Origin: Pelodera strongyloides
Taxonomy: Eukaryota; Nematoda; Chromadorea; Rhabditida; Rhabditidae
Reading direction: 5' to 3'
Assembly (NCBI GenBank): GCA_036852015.1
Contig: JAANDG010000343.1
Coordinates: forward strand, 62,001-126,000
DNA length: 64,000 nucleotides
The notes under the pieces are model-generated. The model was not told the DNA's origin and did no database searches. It was given only the letters and a program-made list of their open reading frames with translations. The stretch's first letter is position 1; every line of letters begins with the position of its first letter. The translations under genes were made by a program, and so were the position numbers. Of this stretch, positions 34,897 through 49,309 are shown one piece after another.

Positions 34897-37531
34897 AAAG
34901 GAAAGCGAAATATCTAGTGACTTATCATCACAACTGTTAATTGAAAACAAAGTTGACTCACAATAATTAGTACATTATACTATGATTGCTCAGTTACATT
35001 ATTTTCTATGTGTATGAATATTCTTCTCATATGCGGTTATTCCGCGTGTAAGGTTTCTTATATTAACGTGCTATGTGTATGCATATCACATATCACATAT
35101 ACATATATTACGATATACCACAACGTTATACTAAAAATTCCCCCATCTTCTTACACATTTCTTTTTGTTGTTTGCAATGCATTGATCTGCGTCTCGGCTA
35201 AAGTGGAGCAGCAGAATAGATTTATATCTCACACAGGAAGATGCGTTCAAAAATTGTACTAGCGGTTACAATAAAGAACTAAACATCTATTGACTAGTAT
35301 AATAAATGCTGACAAACAAATTTTGCCTTTGTTAAAATGGGATGGCACGTGGTTTGTCAAATTTATACTGGTCAACTGCATTCCCTTTTTGCACATTGTC
35401 CTACAGAAATTTGCATATAGAATGCCTGGGAATGTCGGTTCGAAATCACGTGTCATACCACCTTAAAAGTATTCAGTCAAGGGTGAGCTCTACCTCGCTC
35501 CCTAACCCTTTTGCCAATTCTTTTAAATAAAGTTGCCGTACGGTTGTTCTGTTTGCTGGAACGATGTTTCCCATCGTACAAATCTTATTTGTTGTGTTGA
35601 TTGGGTTCCATCATTCTGAGAGAGACAATGAATTGAAGGAGAAAGGTAGAGAGAGGTAGAGATAGGAAGAGAGAGAGATAAAGAAAGAGAGATAGAGAAA
35701 GAAAGAAAGAGAGAGATGGATTCCTAGTGATAGACACATTTGATTGTCTCAACCTTGACATCAAATGAGAGAAAATCTCGCGCATTCCCCTTTTGACAGT
35801 ATCTCCCGATGCACTAATATACCCATGTTATAGACTATCAGGAGAATGGTTCAGGAAAGGTTAAAGATACGCTGAGATAAGGGTAAGGACATGCCGGGGT
35901 CGGACGGAAGTTATGTATTTTGCACAGGAAATCAGTGTCTTTCATAGGAGATATCAATATTAAAGTGGTATGACATGCCCTGGTAATTTATGAAAACCTG
36001 TTGCCGTAGCCACACGTTATGTTACACAAAAATCCATAACATTATTTAGTTGCTAACGGCCACAAACTTCATAACGGTTAGCAAACCTTTGGACCGGTTA
36101 ACTACCGGAAATAGGTGCCAATACATGCTACACTTGTTCTTCGGAATGACGAAAAGGAATATGGCAGAAATCAAGATTTCCTCTCTTCTGTATACTTTTT
36201 CCCAAGTTTTCACTCTCGGTTAAAGGAGTGCAATGCAATTAACTGTGAACTCTTGAACAAAGACAAAGGCTGGAAAGAGACAGTATGCTTGGGCGTCTTC
36301 TATACAGTGTAATAACATATAGGAAGAGTATTAAATTAAAACACAGTAAGTTTTGTAACTACATGCTATACACTATAGTAATATCATCGTTGTCACGATA
36401 TCTCATGAAAGCCTTAGATACAAAAGCCAAAACAATAGCATGGATATTTTGATTTTTTAATTTCTTTCCCAAAAACTATCCCAAATGTGGCAAGAGTGCG
36501 CTTCTGAGCGTTTACTGTTGCTTTCTCTTTCTCTTTCTCTTTCTAATTCGCATTCGAATTTTTCCTTGGTTGGCTATTTAAAGGTCATTCAGAAACAAAA
36601 GCGTTTAGAAACAAAGTACAAAGCAACTTAACCATCAAATACGCTCCATCGTAGTGAAGGAACATTGAAGAAACACGGGCTTGCAAATACATAGACATAG
36701 AAATCTAATCCCCGAATCGAGAAATCATCGAACTCGGGGGTGCTCGTATAATTTTGAACAGTAGGTACTGCTAATAGACGCTGCTAATAACTTTGAATCT
36801 CACATCAGCGAAATAGCCACTAAATGATTCCCGTTTAAAACGTAGGAACTTTTACCAAACCATTACCAAAACTTTTTTGTACATTTCTTTTCTTTCCGAA
36901 CAATCAAAATTTCCTTTCCAAAGTGATATGTTCAAGAAAATCACATGTGTTACGAGGAGATTTGCCGGTAACATTTGCGTAGAAAATCCATTATGATATG
37001 GGTCATTTGAGAGATATTCCGCTTTCATAAAATGAGGTTTCGGAGGAAATGGCATACATTAAGATGTAAGAGGTAACTGACAACGGACGGTATATAGGTC
37101 GTCGTGATAGCGAAAGGAGCTTTTTTGAAATGGAACATTGGAGGTAATAGGGAATGGGAATCATCATACTATTAAAGCAATTCGAACATTATGGTTTGGA
37201 AATTCTTCTTTCGAAAGATCAAAGATTTCCTAAAGACAACCGAAAATTCTAAACAAGGGTTCATTTTTCACAGTGTTAGAAAGTAGAGGAGACAAGAACA
37301 TCTAGCAACATAACGAATGTAGAAAAATAAGCTTTAAATCCCTGCAACGTGAAACTTGGCGTGAAAGCGGCAACCGGAAAAAGTGGCACGCCGTTGAATT
37401 CTGGGGTGCAAGATGCCCGCCGTAACGTTGCCGCTTGCACGCCAAGTTTCGTCAGTGTGAGTTCCAGCTAATATTAGTTAATCAGAGCTAGAAAGGCAAT
37501 TATAGGTACCATATGGCATAATTACAGTTAC

Positions 37532-37666
37532 CGTAGTAAGAACCAACCCTGGTGCGCATGTGCAGATTTGTCCGTTGAAGAGTTGGTTGACTGAGCAGAC
37601 GGGTTGGGCATCTTGGGCCAGGGCCACGGAGAGGAGGCCAAGCAGGACCAGAAGAAGGTTGGACAT
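37532..37666 (-). CDS. Signal-peptide first exon of a secreted or membrane protein
   Basis: Forty-five codons beginning MSNLLLVLLGLLSVALAQ, an ideal signal peptide with cleavage after ALA, then QDAQPVCSVNQLFNGQICTC and APGLVLTT up to a good donor (ACG/GTAACT). The C-x8-NGQ-x-C-x-C-x-PG pattern is EGF- or EB-module-like. It ends in phase 0, whereas the next clear exon on this strand (29422-29479) needs phase 2. At least one exon is therefore missing if they belong to the same gene; otherwise this is a separate gene whose 3' exons I cannot see. Confidence 0.65.
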
Positions 37667-39135
37667 GGCAAGGATTAAGGGAGAGACTTCTCACAGAGAC
37701 TGCTCTCTAACCAACAACAACAACCACCCAACTACCCCCGAATTGAGGGGGTGGGCAGTTGGGAGAGATATTGGGAGAGTGGGAGGAAGACACTCAAATA
37801 AGCGAGAAAGAGCGAGACGGATACGGGGAGTGGTGGAGGAGCAGACATGAAGAGAACAGGGAAAGGGCGAGACTGATGCCGAGACAGCAGAACCTGCAGA
37901 CCTGACAGAGACAGTTGGGCAGCTGTGTTAGAGTGTGAGAGACAGGCATAGACCGAGAATTGGAAGAGAGAACCCAGAGTGATATACATGGAATACTGTG
38001 TGATTGGGAAAAGTGGGTGTGGCATAGTATAGGGAAGAATAGAACTGTCTAACAACTAAATGTATCAATTTATAGCAGGGTATACCATTCATGGGGTTTC
38101 CAAGTATTCCAAAAATTCGGTGTGATTCTGACAATACTACCGTACTCTGCACGAATCTTGCATATATAATACAAAAAAAATAAAAAAATAGTGTAGTTCC
38201 AATATACTGTAAATTTGCATTATACTTGGAAACCCCATAAGGGGTAGTTCAAGAAGAAGTGTACTAGGGTCAATGCTAGATGTTAGGATGTTAGATTTTG
38301 CATGGGACTTGTCGAAGCTAACCGTGGTAATCCGAACGGCACTACATATGAAGATGCCGAAGAGGTCGGATCAGAAATTACGTTTTAAGGGTAACAAATA
38401 TTACATGATAAGGCAGTTTTGAACAGATGAGGGAAGACGAGTGGCGCCTCCCACCGTAGACACCTACCCTACACGGGAAAATAATTGCTGAAACCACAGA
38501 AAAAACCATCGTTGGCCCGTCACCAAATGGTTTTTACCGAAAAACTATCTGAAGATTTATTCGTAACTGGTTCATGACCATTTGGTGACGGCTTTCGATG
38601 AAACGCAAACCAGTGCACCGTCAACAAATGGGTTCACCCATTTCCTATGTAACAGTCATCAATGTTTCTACGGTAATAAATTCATGATACTATTTGTTTA
38701 TTTTATATTGTCCTTGCCTCCTTGAATTGTGCATGTCTTCCATACGACTTCAGGATGTAAATGATTTCACATGTTTTACCTTTACATTCTTACATTATCA
38801 TTGTGTTTTGAGTTTTTCTAAAACATTTTCTGAACTTGTAAATCATTCATTTCTCTCTCAAATTATCACTTCTTTTTGCAGTGAAAATGCCATAAATTTC
38901 GTTTAAATGAGCGTAAAGTTCTAACGGAAAACAGATTCCTTTATTTGTTAGAAACCACACAAACACCGGAAAAGAAATTGTTTCTATTGTTGTAATAAAT
39001 TGTAGTAATAAGGTGTCCTTGTCTCTAGTGTCAAAAAAGTATAACCCTGATGAGGCCGTTATATCTTTTTTTTGTGTAGCTAGGATGCCCTACGTCGAGT
39101 GGAAAAACAGAATCAAACGTTTGTTAAAATAATTA
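37667..39135. other. Intergenic stretch
   Basis: It holds a family 4 element at 38091-38238, GA-rich sequence at 37760-37960, and a small region near 38510-38640 with inverted copies of GTCACCAAATGG. No supported exon. Confidence 0.55.
38091..38238. mobile_element. Short inverted-repeat element, family 4 (copy 2)
   Basis: Begins ATGGGGTTTCCAAGTATT and ends ATACTTGGAAACCCCAT; the interior is AT-rich and diverged from copy 1. Confidence 0.85.
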
Positions 39136-39141
39136 TTTATT
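39136..39141 (-). terminator. AATAAA polyadenylation signal of the degenerin gene
   Basis: The minus strand reads AATAAA about 67 bases after the TGA stop at 39208-39210, a usual distance in nematode 3' UTRs. Confidence 0.6.
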
Positions 39142-39207
39142 CTTCAGCCATGTACAGTATATTAACAAGATCCGTAAGTAGGAACAATCAGTCAATAAAT
39201 CAATAAA

Positions 39208-42200
39208 TCAATCGCAACCTCCTCGAAGACTCGTTTGTTGGCTCTGAAATTGTAAAATAATTAGAGAACGATGACGGTATTCCGTATTCCACATAAGAAA
39301 CATGGGTGGTGCGCGGCGAGTAGTTGGCGAAAACGCGAAGTGCGATATCAGCACATAGACTTCACCCTATATTCGCCGAGTATTCGCGCGACCAAGGAGC
39401 CTGGCGAAGACTGGGCGACTGGGCGAGCTGCAGGGTGCGTAATCGAAAGTTTCACGTGCAATCAAGTAATAAATAGTCAATAAATAAATGCCTGATTTAA
39501 TAATTACCGTTTTATTTGATTTGCTAATTGGACTGCCAAATGTGGTTCCGTTTCCGTTTCCTTTGAATGAATACCGTAATGAGCCAGTGATACTCCTCCG
39601 TCTGCTTCTCTTTCTCTCTCTTTTACCGTATCCAACGAAGGACAAGAATATGTCGAAGACAAGAATGCCGACCTGGAAAGAGGATAATCATTGTTTTGAA
39701 AACAAAAATTTGCCTCCAATATGTGCCGCGTCAACGTGCGCGAGCACAGCGCCGACCAATAGAGCAGACGTTTGCCACACTCCAATTTTTACAGTGGTTC
39801 CTCTATCAGAGAGTAGACAACTTGCAGGATTGCAGAAACACCGCGGTTTCACTTGATGATGGCCTCTTACATATGCATTTGTTGCTGTTATCTGCGCATC
39901 TTTATTATATAATAGATACAATTTTGGTGACTGACCTCAGTGATTGTGATCATACTCACGCCCATCCACAATCCCAATTGTCCACCAAAATCAGAAAGAA
40001 GATTGGGCAGCTAAATTTATTTATATTTATTTTGACTATAAAATTTTGTAGGAAGCTCCTTGCTGACCTCGTAACAAGCTTATTCTTCTTCTTCTTCTCT
40101 TGTTCTTCGATAATGATTCAAGGTGGAAACCGTGGAGGTATTTTGAACCATTTTATTTTCTATGCCATAGCCATAATACACCTCATAAAACTGTTGATGC
40201 AACTGAACATGAACCCACTCCGTAAGCTTCACTTTCTTGCAGCGCTTCGTAATTTAGCTGCTCGAAGAAGACCTAAAGATGGTTTTGTAATATGCAGTAC
40301 ATCATTGTGAATGACTCGTTCAATTTTGGAATTCAAGAAATCTGGTTTTCATAGTTGGAATCGCAGAGCTCACGTGCACAGTACGAGAATTTATAATGTA
40401 GTTGTTATATCGTGCGTCTGACCCTTCAACAAATACTATTCAAACCTCTATCATTGCCCCTTGCTCCCTCAAGTAGGCGAGGCATTGCTGAGAACTTAGG
40501 CCCTAAAATCATAATTTTAATTAGGTTATCCTCGTTCTGATTCTTGGTAATTGAACACTTGAGCAGACACAAAACTGTTCCTAAAAACTTTCTCTTTGCT
40601 TTAGTAAACACACAATTACTTACTTTTGGACAGTCATTTCTGTCAAGTGGAGAAGCCGGCCATCGAGATGCGGAATACGATATAGAAAATACTTGCTGAC
40701 TGAAAAAAAAAGAATAGATAGGTGCACCTGTTTTTTTTTCTCAGCGCACCATCAAGTCAAAAGTTTCTTATTGAGTTGTACTTCACTTTTTTTTTGAATA
40801 AGGGGTTTTGAATAGTACATTCACTACAATTACTGCTAACATAAGTTAATTATTAGTGCAAGAGATTACAATATAAAGCAAACCTGCATGGCTGTCGACA
40901 CTTTTTACAAGCCAATTTTTCTGGATATTTAGCTGTGAATTCTGTTTCTCTCTTCAGACATTCTCCTGAATAATGAGGAAACTTTATTTACGCCATATGG
41001 GGTACGTTGTCTCATCAAATTGAAATCTAAGTTGTCAGCGAAGTGTATTACTAATAGGAACCAAAGAAAATGCCAATTATTCAAAGAAACTAACTTTTCT
41101 CAGGGTCATCCATAAGACAGCTAGATACATTACTCCACGGTGGATATCTGGGATCACCACAGCCACAGATACGCACCAAGTGTTGCTGGACACAACTGCG
41201 CTGACAACCCTGAAGTTTACATCAGATAACGATAGCAATAGTTTTCACATAGATATTATACCATTATACGCATATATCAAATTGTGCAGACGAATAGTAC
41301 TGTATCTTGTAACCACCTCTGTTGAATACTCCTTATGTTTGTAGATAAAATTCGCATCTTTCCCGTTTTCTACGCAATCGCCATACGGTGAGGGAAGACG
41401 AGTGATATGTTTCTAAAATATTATAGTTAGGTGAAACGTACATTTCAAAATAACAAAAAACCATTTTGAGTTACCCGGGCGTTGTATGCATATAGAATAA
41501 CGGAGTAGTACGTAGAATAGAGAATACCTTTAGAAACTATCTCTAAAACTTTTGCTCCAACCTGACGAAGAAATATATAGGAATAAATACAACATTTACC
41601 ATTCTAATTCCAAAACTGGATACAAATCCAGTTGGTGCCGAGTATCCGAGTGTATCTGGGAAGGGTTGTTCGGCAGAAGAATGAACAGTCAGTCTAACAC
41701 CAGCAGCCTCGGTAGTCGGCATATATTCCTCAACGTTGACAAATACTTGGAAACGAAGACCTAAACATAAATATAATAAAGGCAATATATTTAAATATTA
41801 TATTTAATTTAAATATTTTAATTTTCACGGACGTCCTCCTTTATTCAAGGGCGGTTCTATACAGTGATGAGATGACCGCTGGATGGGGCGTTTTCTGGCT
41901 ATTAGGGAGAGGAACATAGAATTATTTGCCGGATGTTCGGCTATTTTGCAATTTGAAATTTTCAGCAACAAAAATGAATGGAATTCTATTAACCGGAACG
42001 CTTACCGTAGTTCGGTCCTGCACGTTCACTAGTCAGGTTCGCTTCATGCGAATCATCATTGAAAGTGAAACATGTACCGTATATTGGATCGAGGTGTGTA
42101 GCAAAATCACTGTAACATACACATTGGGGATGCTCTGACATGATCAGTACTTTGGCTAGCAATGTCAATCGATAAGTATACCTTTAAACATATGATAGAT

Positions 42201-45200
42201 AATCACTCACTTAGTAATATTGCACTCCCTTCCATTGAAGGAACATCTAGTGATGAATTCAGCCTTTGTATAACTCAATGTCTTCCGTTCTTCAACTGAT
42301 AATCGGTCCAGTGCAAAAATTATATTCTCCTTGGCTTGATTGTTCAGAGCAACCGGGTCCTTGGCCTAGAATTGAAATAGATATAAAATATAATTTTCCA
42401 GCTTGGGTTGCGCGGCGCACTCAATGAGGGGAAGAACAGGCGAAAACGTGGCCCAACTCTGGCACACTCTTTGAAGTAAAAGTAAGTCATGATACAAGGA
42501 AAAAAGCCAGGAGACAGCGGCGCGCCAATAAAAAAATAGGTTTTTTTGTAAATTTAGTAAAAAAAACCAGCATACCACATAATTGAATGCTTTCTCCGTT
42601 TGTTCTTTCTTCTGTTGAAGTGGGGATATGGTAGTTGTGGGTTGAATTTCCCAGAATCGAACAACCCTTTCTTCTAAACAATTCAAAGTGAGGTCCATGC
42701 ATATAACATATACGGCCGACTTATGAAACTCTTCACTTCGTTGGCTCTACGGCTTCCTATTAATGTGAAACCGTCCGAGTTATAAATATGAGAATACTTC
42801 ACTTATTAAAACGATATCCAAACTCACCTAAAGCCGTTATATTTTCCACGACTGGTTCAATTCGAACACACATTTTGATTGGCATTGCACACAGACAATC
42901 TTGATCAGCTGATGGTTTATCCGAGAACATACAGTTGCCGAATGTGGAACATCTAATAAGAATAGATTTCTTTCTTTCTCGATAGGCTAGCTATAAAGCG
43001 TAATCCTAGTATATCAAATTTCAGCAGTACGGTGAACATTTGGCTGACGCACAAGTAGATAAAAAAAGGCGAAAATCTACCTAGGACCAAATAAAACACA
43101 TGCCGTCTTTTTCTCTCCGCGATGCACGTTGTTGCATAAAATGTCTTATTTAAAATGTACCAACATTTGCTCACCCAGTACACTTCTTCTCAGCCCATTC
43201 CTCTGGTAAATAACACGGCCAGACGTGGTTGTTCTTTTTGTTGAAGAAACAGAGACACGTTGGCTTTGATTCATCCTGCAGATTATTCTATTGCATCACA
43301 ATATCAAAATATTCATAGAATATACACATCTAACAATAATCAGAAATTTCAGCCAGCTGGGGTATAGCTGAACGTGCAAGCCACTCAGAACTTGGTAAGA
43401 AATACCTTGTGTTTGAGTGCTTTGCAATCATGTTTATTCGTGCATTCGCACGTTGTGTACACTGCAAGAAGTCCCTCATAATGGGAGAGAATCTTCTCGT
43501 AAATCTCACGGTTGTGACGACGAATTCGAATCTGAAGAAAAGCCGAGCGTTTCGAAAGTACAACATTATATATTAAGTTTGTCTGTTTGTATGTTTGTGG
43601 GTTCACGTTACGCTCGAGCGGCCAGTAAATACCAATTAAGATCACATACAGCGGGTTGCTCAGGAACCCGATCGTTTCCAGTTGTTGTCCGTGTCACTCG
43701 ATGTCTTCGCGTGTCTTCTACTGAAGCATCTTCATCCGTTTCGACGGCGAAGCATTTGTCTGCACTCTCTCCATGACACATGCACTCTTCTTCGGACAGA
43801 AGACCGTACGACCTCATACAACGGCCAAACCTTAAAATATTATTTATAAGATTAAAGCGTTATGTTACGTGGATTTTGAACTTATGCTGGATATCTGCAT
43901 TCCTTGTATAATATGCAAATTTATGTTGCCGTCGGTGCCGGAAGGGCACATGTCACAATTTGCATAAAGAACATGCATGAGGATGCAGTTGTCCAGACAT
44001 GGTTTCACAAAAACCTTGTGCTTCAAAATAGTAGACGTACCGTAGTTCTGGTCTTTTAGTAGGGTACTTGTGCGTTATAGTAAACATACTTTGCTGCATC
44101 CAATTAGTAATTTTTTTCACTTTACTCCGCCCCCACAGAAAATAATACCGCATATGGTGATATACCAAAAAGGTGTAGTACCAAAAAAAAAGGGAAAAGA
44201 TAAACCCCTACCAATTACACATCGTACATGGCGTAATTGACCATTCGTTCCATGGTGCACAATATGGTATTGTCGGCTCTGGAATAATTATCTTATGGTA
44301 CCCTATGGGTGCCGTAACTGTAATTAGCATGGGAACATTAATTGGGTTTCAAATTAACCTTGTCCATTAGTCTGTGGCCGCACACAGACACAGGATACTG
44401 TAGAATTGACACATTCGGATTGAAACACTTCTAAGGGCCACTTCCCTGACACCTAAAACATACCTTTTTTAGTCTTTGGACCAGTTTCTACTTGGGTGCT
44501 AAAAACTACAGTTGACGTACTCGTACAAGTCCGGTTTTTTTTTGTTCTTTGCTATATATGTATAACATTTATGGGGTTCGCAAGTATGTTGAAAATTTAC
44601 CGTATCTTGGAACTACACGATAATTTTTTGCATATTACATATGCAGGTTTCGTGCAGAAATGTGGTAGTATTGACATAATCGCACCGATTTTTTGGGATA
44701 TTTGCAAACCCCATTACGTAATTACCAATTCCATTTACTTTTTCTAACAATAAGCTAATAAGCTTGACGTTATTTGAGACGCAACGCAACGTAGCTATTT
44801 CAAACGTTCGTCTGTACGTGTACGTATCTCTACTCAGTTTCCCCATTATTATGCTTCCACTTAGGTAAATTGCGACCCAAGCGGATAAATCGAAAGGTAA
44901 TTTACGTGTCTTTGACATAAAGAGACAAGACAATTGCAGGGTCAATTATCATTATTTATGGAGGAGAGATAAATCACACAAGGAAAATTGAGCTATTCAT
45001 CAAAAGCATACACCAACTAACAACAAGATTTTTAGTTATGCACAATTATCTTCATTTTTAAACATTTCAAAATTAATAACCCCCAAATTACTTTCACAAA
45101 GAGAAGGAACGTCCACCACGTGGGTGGTTTTAAATATAATATGAGAGGTTTAAAAACTTTTGGAAGAATTTCGCAAAGTACTTGAGAATTTCGAAGTAAC

Positions 45201-47838
45201 ACTGAGGAACTACGAGAATTTTGCTAGGGCAAACTGTGACTAGAGAACATGAAGTATATTGTAGTTTTTCATGGTATAACTAATATAATGGTGCGTAAAA
45301 TTTTCTATTCTGGCATTGAAGAGAAGAAATGTGCCTAACGATGGATACGGTGAAAAGTAAGGTGAAAACAGACTTGGCATACTGTTTTACGCAGCTTCTG
45401 ACAAATACTTTTTTTTGTAATGTAATTATATCCTTTATTTCGTTAGATGTCTAGTGTTTTCGTATAAGCATTTGTTTATTTTGCAAACATTTGCAAAATA
45501 AACAAATGCTTACACGAAAACACTAGACATCTAACGAAATAAAGGATATAATTACATTACATTTTGTTACACTGACGGAACTTGCAAGCCGCGTGTGGCG
45601 TGCAAAGTCCATTTGGCAACGTGATGGCATGCAAAATGCACGCGGAATGGAAACGGCGTGCAACTTGCCCGCCGATATCACGCCGCTTGCACGCGAAAAG
45701 CCTGAGGCGAACGTTACGGCGGCAACTTGCACGCCTATACGAAACGGAAGAATCTAATTAAAAATAAAGAAGTCAACCTTACCCGTTCAAGCGAGTCGTG
45801 TTCCACACACACGCCCTCGTTACATTGACAGAGATAAAAGGATGATTCATTTTCATTTTTCTCCGTCTTTCCTAATTCTTTCCCAGAACAAATCGATATG
45901 GTCCATTGTTCGATTGGGGCACAACTCCAGTAGAGGGATTCCGAAGTAAACGAAGCGCATATCTAAAGATACATACATATTTGTTACAATATTGACAATA
46001 TGCTTTGCACGCATACAAAATTGACAACATTTCTACTTTCTACCAGGGACATCTTTTTCTTTATTATTATTTCTCTCATGGGTTTGTTTTCAGGAACAAT
46101 TTTGCCGGTTGATTTGTTGATGTTGTATGTTTGTACTCGGAAGTGTTACACACATAATCATTCGCATACCTGCTATTTTATCTAAGCTGTAAACCTATTA
46201 CTTGATGCACCTTGGTCCACTAAAGAACAGCGAACGGCAACATGCTCTTCCTCATAAATTCCATACATTTTTCAACAACTTTTGCAAGTAAAACCCTCTT
46301 TCTCCAAATAATTTGGTCATTTGTCTGAAGCAAGGAAGCGTGAAATTCTACGTATCAAGCATAGAAAGTGTATTTATCTTTGAACTTTTTTTCTTCGAAA
46401 ACGAAACAAAAGGAAACGTGTGTTCTGGAAGGAAAATTGAGTGAAAGGGGAAGGATTAGACACTTTAAAGGGATTTAGTAATGGAGTATTAGGAGTTTTG
46501 GTAAAAGAGAAGAAGCACATGAAGATACATTTGAAACTAAAACTATTTTTGGATTCTGTATCTAAAATGATCGAATAATCAGATATTTACAAATATGAAA
46601 GCGTTTTTATCAGACATATTGGGACGGTTGGAAACAGTTATGCTGTAATTAGCCAAAATATGAGGATTTCAGAAATATTACTGTGAAAGCTCATTTTATG
46701 TCACATCGAAAAAGTAGGTTAGTTCCGCAAGAGGACCTCCCAGAGTTTCGTGCATACCGGGAGTCGGCTCCTGGGCCGGGTCCTGGGAGCATACACAATT
46801 TGAATCGTTTCAGGCAATTTCAATTATCAGCATGATCTAATTACTTACACATCGCTGTGTTCCGTTCCCCGTTGGAATCCATATATTACCGTCACGTGCA
46901 CAGTAAACTCGTGATGCAATCGGGGTTTCTGAACGATTTATTTTTCATGTTTTTGTTAGAAATATTATATGTTCATTTTTACAAATTTGTTTTTTCCTTT
47001 TGTTCGGGTTTTTTAGTTGTAAATATGCTTAGAATAACTGCTAGTGCCCCAAAGAAATCAGTGTAACCGGCATAACAACACTACAACAGCTATAAACAAG
47101 AAACGGCTTTTCCCAAGTAAAAGTCCACAAAATCCCAAGTAAAAGTACAGAGTGAAAGTAACCAACTTGAGTCACGGCTGAGATTCGGTAATGCTCTGCG
47201 TAGTCTGAACGGAATACTCTTCTGCTCTGATTCTGACGCGCTTTTCCGAATCGCTTTATCTAATGAATCTAGCTGAAAAGAAATTATATTCTTAGGCGGG
47301 AAATGTAAATTTTCTTCTTAGGATTTAAAGCGGTGTGACACATGGTTTGTGAAACGGTGTCAGATTGATTACCCTGTATTATATTATATTATCAATATGT
47401 TCCACATCCGGCACAAAATGGCACAGCAAGCCACGCACAATATACATGCAAATACAGTTCTCCGAGAATTGCTTCACAAACCACGTACCATACCACTTTA
47501 ATGAAAGCAAGTTTATATATACTGCAAATCTCAAAATCGTACCGTATCCTTTATATCGCCCCTTTCCAAAGCCTTCGATGTTTTATATGGATTGAGATTA
47601 CAGACGGTTACAGAGGGAAAAGCAATATTTTTGTATTTTATTTCAACGTTTACTATTATGTCGTTCCTGTAAAGATTGTATAAAAATAGAACCACAGATT
47701 ACAGATACTAAATTGATCTAATACTGATCTAAAAATGACCTAAAAGTGATATGATACTATAAAAGTGACCTGAAAGTGATCTAACTGTATTTATTGTCTT
47801 AACTATGTATGTTTGTGCGCACCTTTGTGGTGTAATAA

Positions 47839-47880
<42 letters not shown>

Positions 47881-49046
47881 AGCAAGCACTGAACCGATGC
47901 TATGCTGATCTTATAATGGAGGTAGCGAACCAATCATAGGTTACTTACTGTTATAGCAATGCACCTTCCTAATTACCTCTCAAGTCTCGTTCAATTTAGC
48001 AGGAAAACTGCTGTCAATTATTAGTAAATAATAATATACAGAATAATTCACAATAATCCATGCAAACTTCACATACCTCAAAAATTTGAGTACAATAAGA
48101 TATGCTTGGTATCCAAACGCACAGAAACAGAATAAAAATAAAAGCAACCATAAAAAGCGACGAAATCCTTTGGAAACATAGGCACGTGGAATACCATGCG
48201 CACTGAAAAATATAGATAATTCGGGTTTCTTTTAATACAATTTTATTGTAAAGGGAGTTGTAGGTTTGCATCCCGTTTCAAAAAGGACATGTCCCCATAT
48301 TCTATGCGATACGGTTTCACTTTACTGTTATTACCAGATCTTATTATGTAAAGGAGAATAGTTTGCCACAATGTCCGCAACGGACTTCGCCGAGCAAATG
48401 AGAATATATCAAGTTCGCTTTCGGGTATAAAAGGAGAGTCGGAGCCCAGTGTTGAGCGAGCCAACGAGCTCTGCCATTACTTTTTCTACGCTTCAGGCGT
48501 TTGGTATAATAGGCCAACGTTATGTGCAACTCTTCAAAAATAAGCGAGTCCTCTACGTCAGCGGAAAGCACTCACTAAGTTATTGTATTACCCTCACGAT
48601 ATACATATTAGAAAGGGCAAGAATCCACCTTTGGGGAAGCTTACAATTTTCAAATTCCCGCGTAGGATTACACTGAACTCTCGCGGGATAGAAAGACTAT
48701 TCTGTATATTAGGTTGCATACCCGTTTAGAAGATTACTAGTTCAGTGACCCGTTTGTGAATAAAATCTCTCTTTGTGTTCTGTGCTTCTCATTAAAGATT
48801 AACAAACTTCCGCTGAAGTTGCAGTTCACCAAACAACAAAAAGATACTTAACTTTAGGCTTTCTTCAAGGCTTCTAGACATCATTCCTATGAAAAGCCAT
48901 GTCCCACATTTAAAGTTATTTTATTCAGTTCCCTCGTTTTTTGTGTGTGAAATGAATTTTCGCACATTATACAAAACCAGTTCACTTGAATGTGAGAGAC
49001 TGCCAAATACGGAACAGAGACTTGCATAATAGGGCATGTTTGGAAG

Positions 49047-49091
<45 letters not shown>

Positions 49092-49271
49092 AGAGACTGT
49101 GCTTACTACTCAATCATCAAGAGTTTAACAAACTAGTCGATCAGATTTTAGGAATTCTGGAGAAATTCGATGATATTTTAGCATTAAATATAGGGAGAGA
49201 CAAAAACAGCATGATTTTCTCTTTCTGAATCTTTCTCCCTGTCTCTCTCCCTCTCTCTCTATCTCTCTCTT

Positions 49272-49309
<38 letters not shown>

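Larger units (their letters stand above)
32974..37531. other. Gene-poor stretch
   Basis: Apart from the listed elements I see GA-rich purine tracts (33345-33425, 35630-35720), a family 3 fragment near 35336-35468 (GGCACGTGGTTTGTCAA), a family 6 element at 37350-37458, and no exon with both splice signals and recognisable coding. Upstream exons of the small membrane protein may hide here. Confidence 0.5.

Noticed and set aside
39696..40310. 204-codon plus-strand open frame
   Set aside because: It lies opposite the degenerin exons encoding the TM2 start and the helix before it; the minus-strand exons are supported by homology and phase.
48243..48571. Minus-strand frames ([31 protein letters not shown]) as the degenerin N-terminus
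   Set aside because: They do not join in phase with the TM1 exon; the exon at 49441-49499 does and ends in FAEHTS, as expected before AHGIPR.
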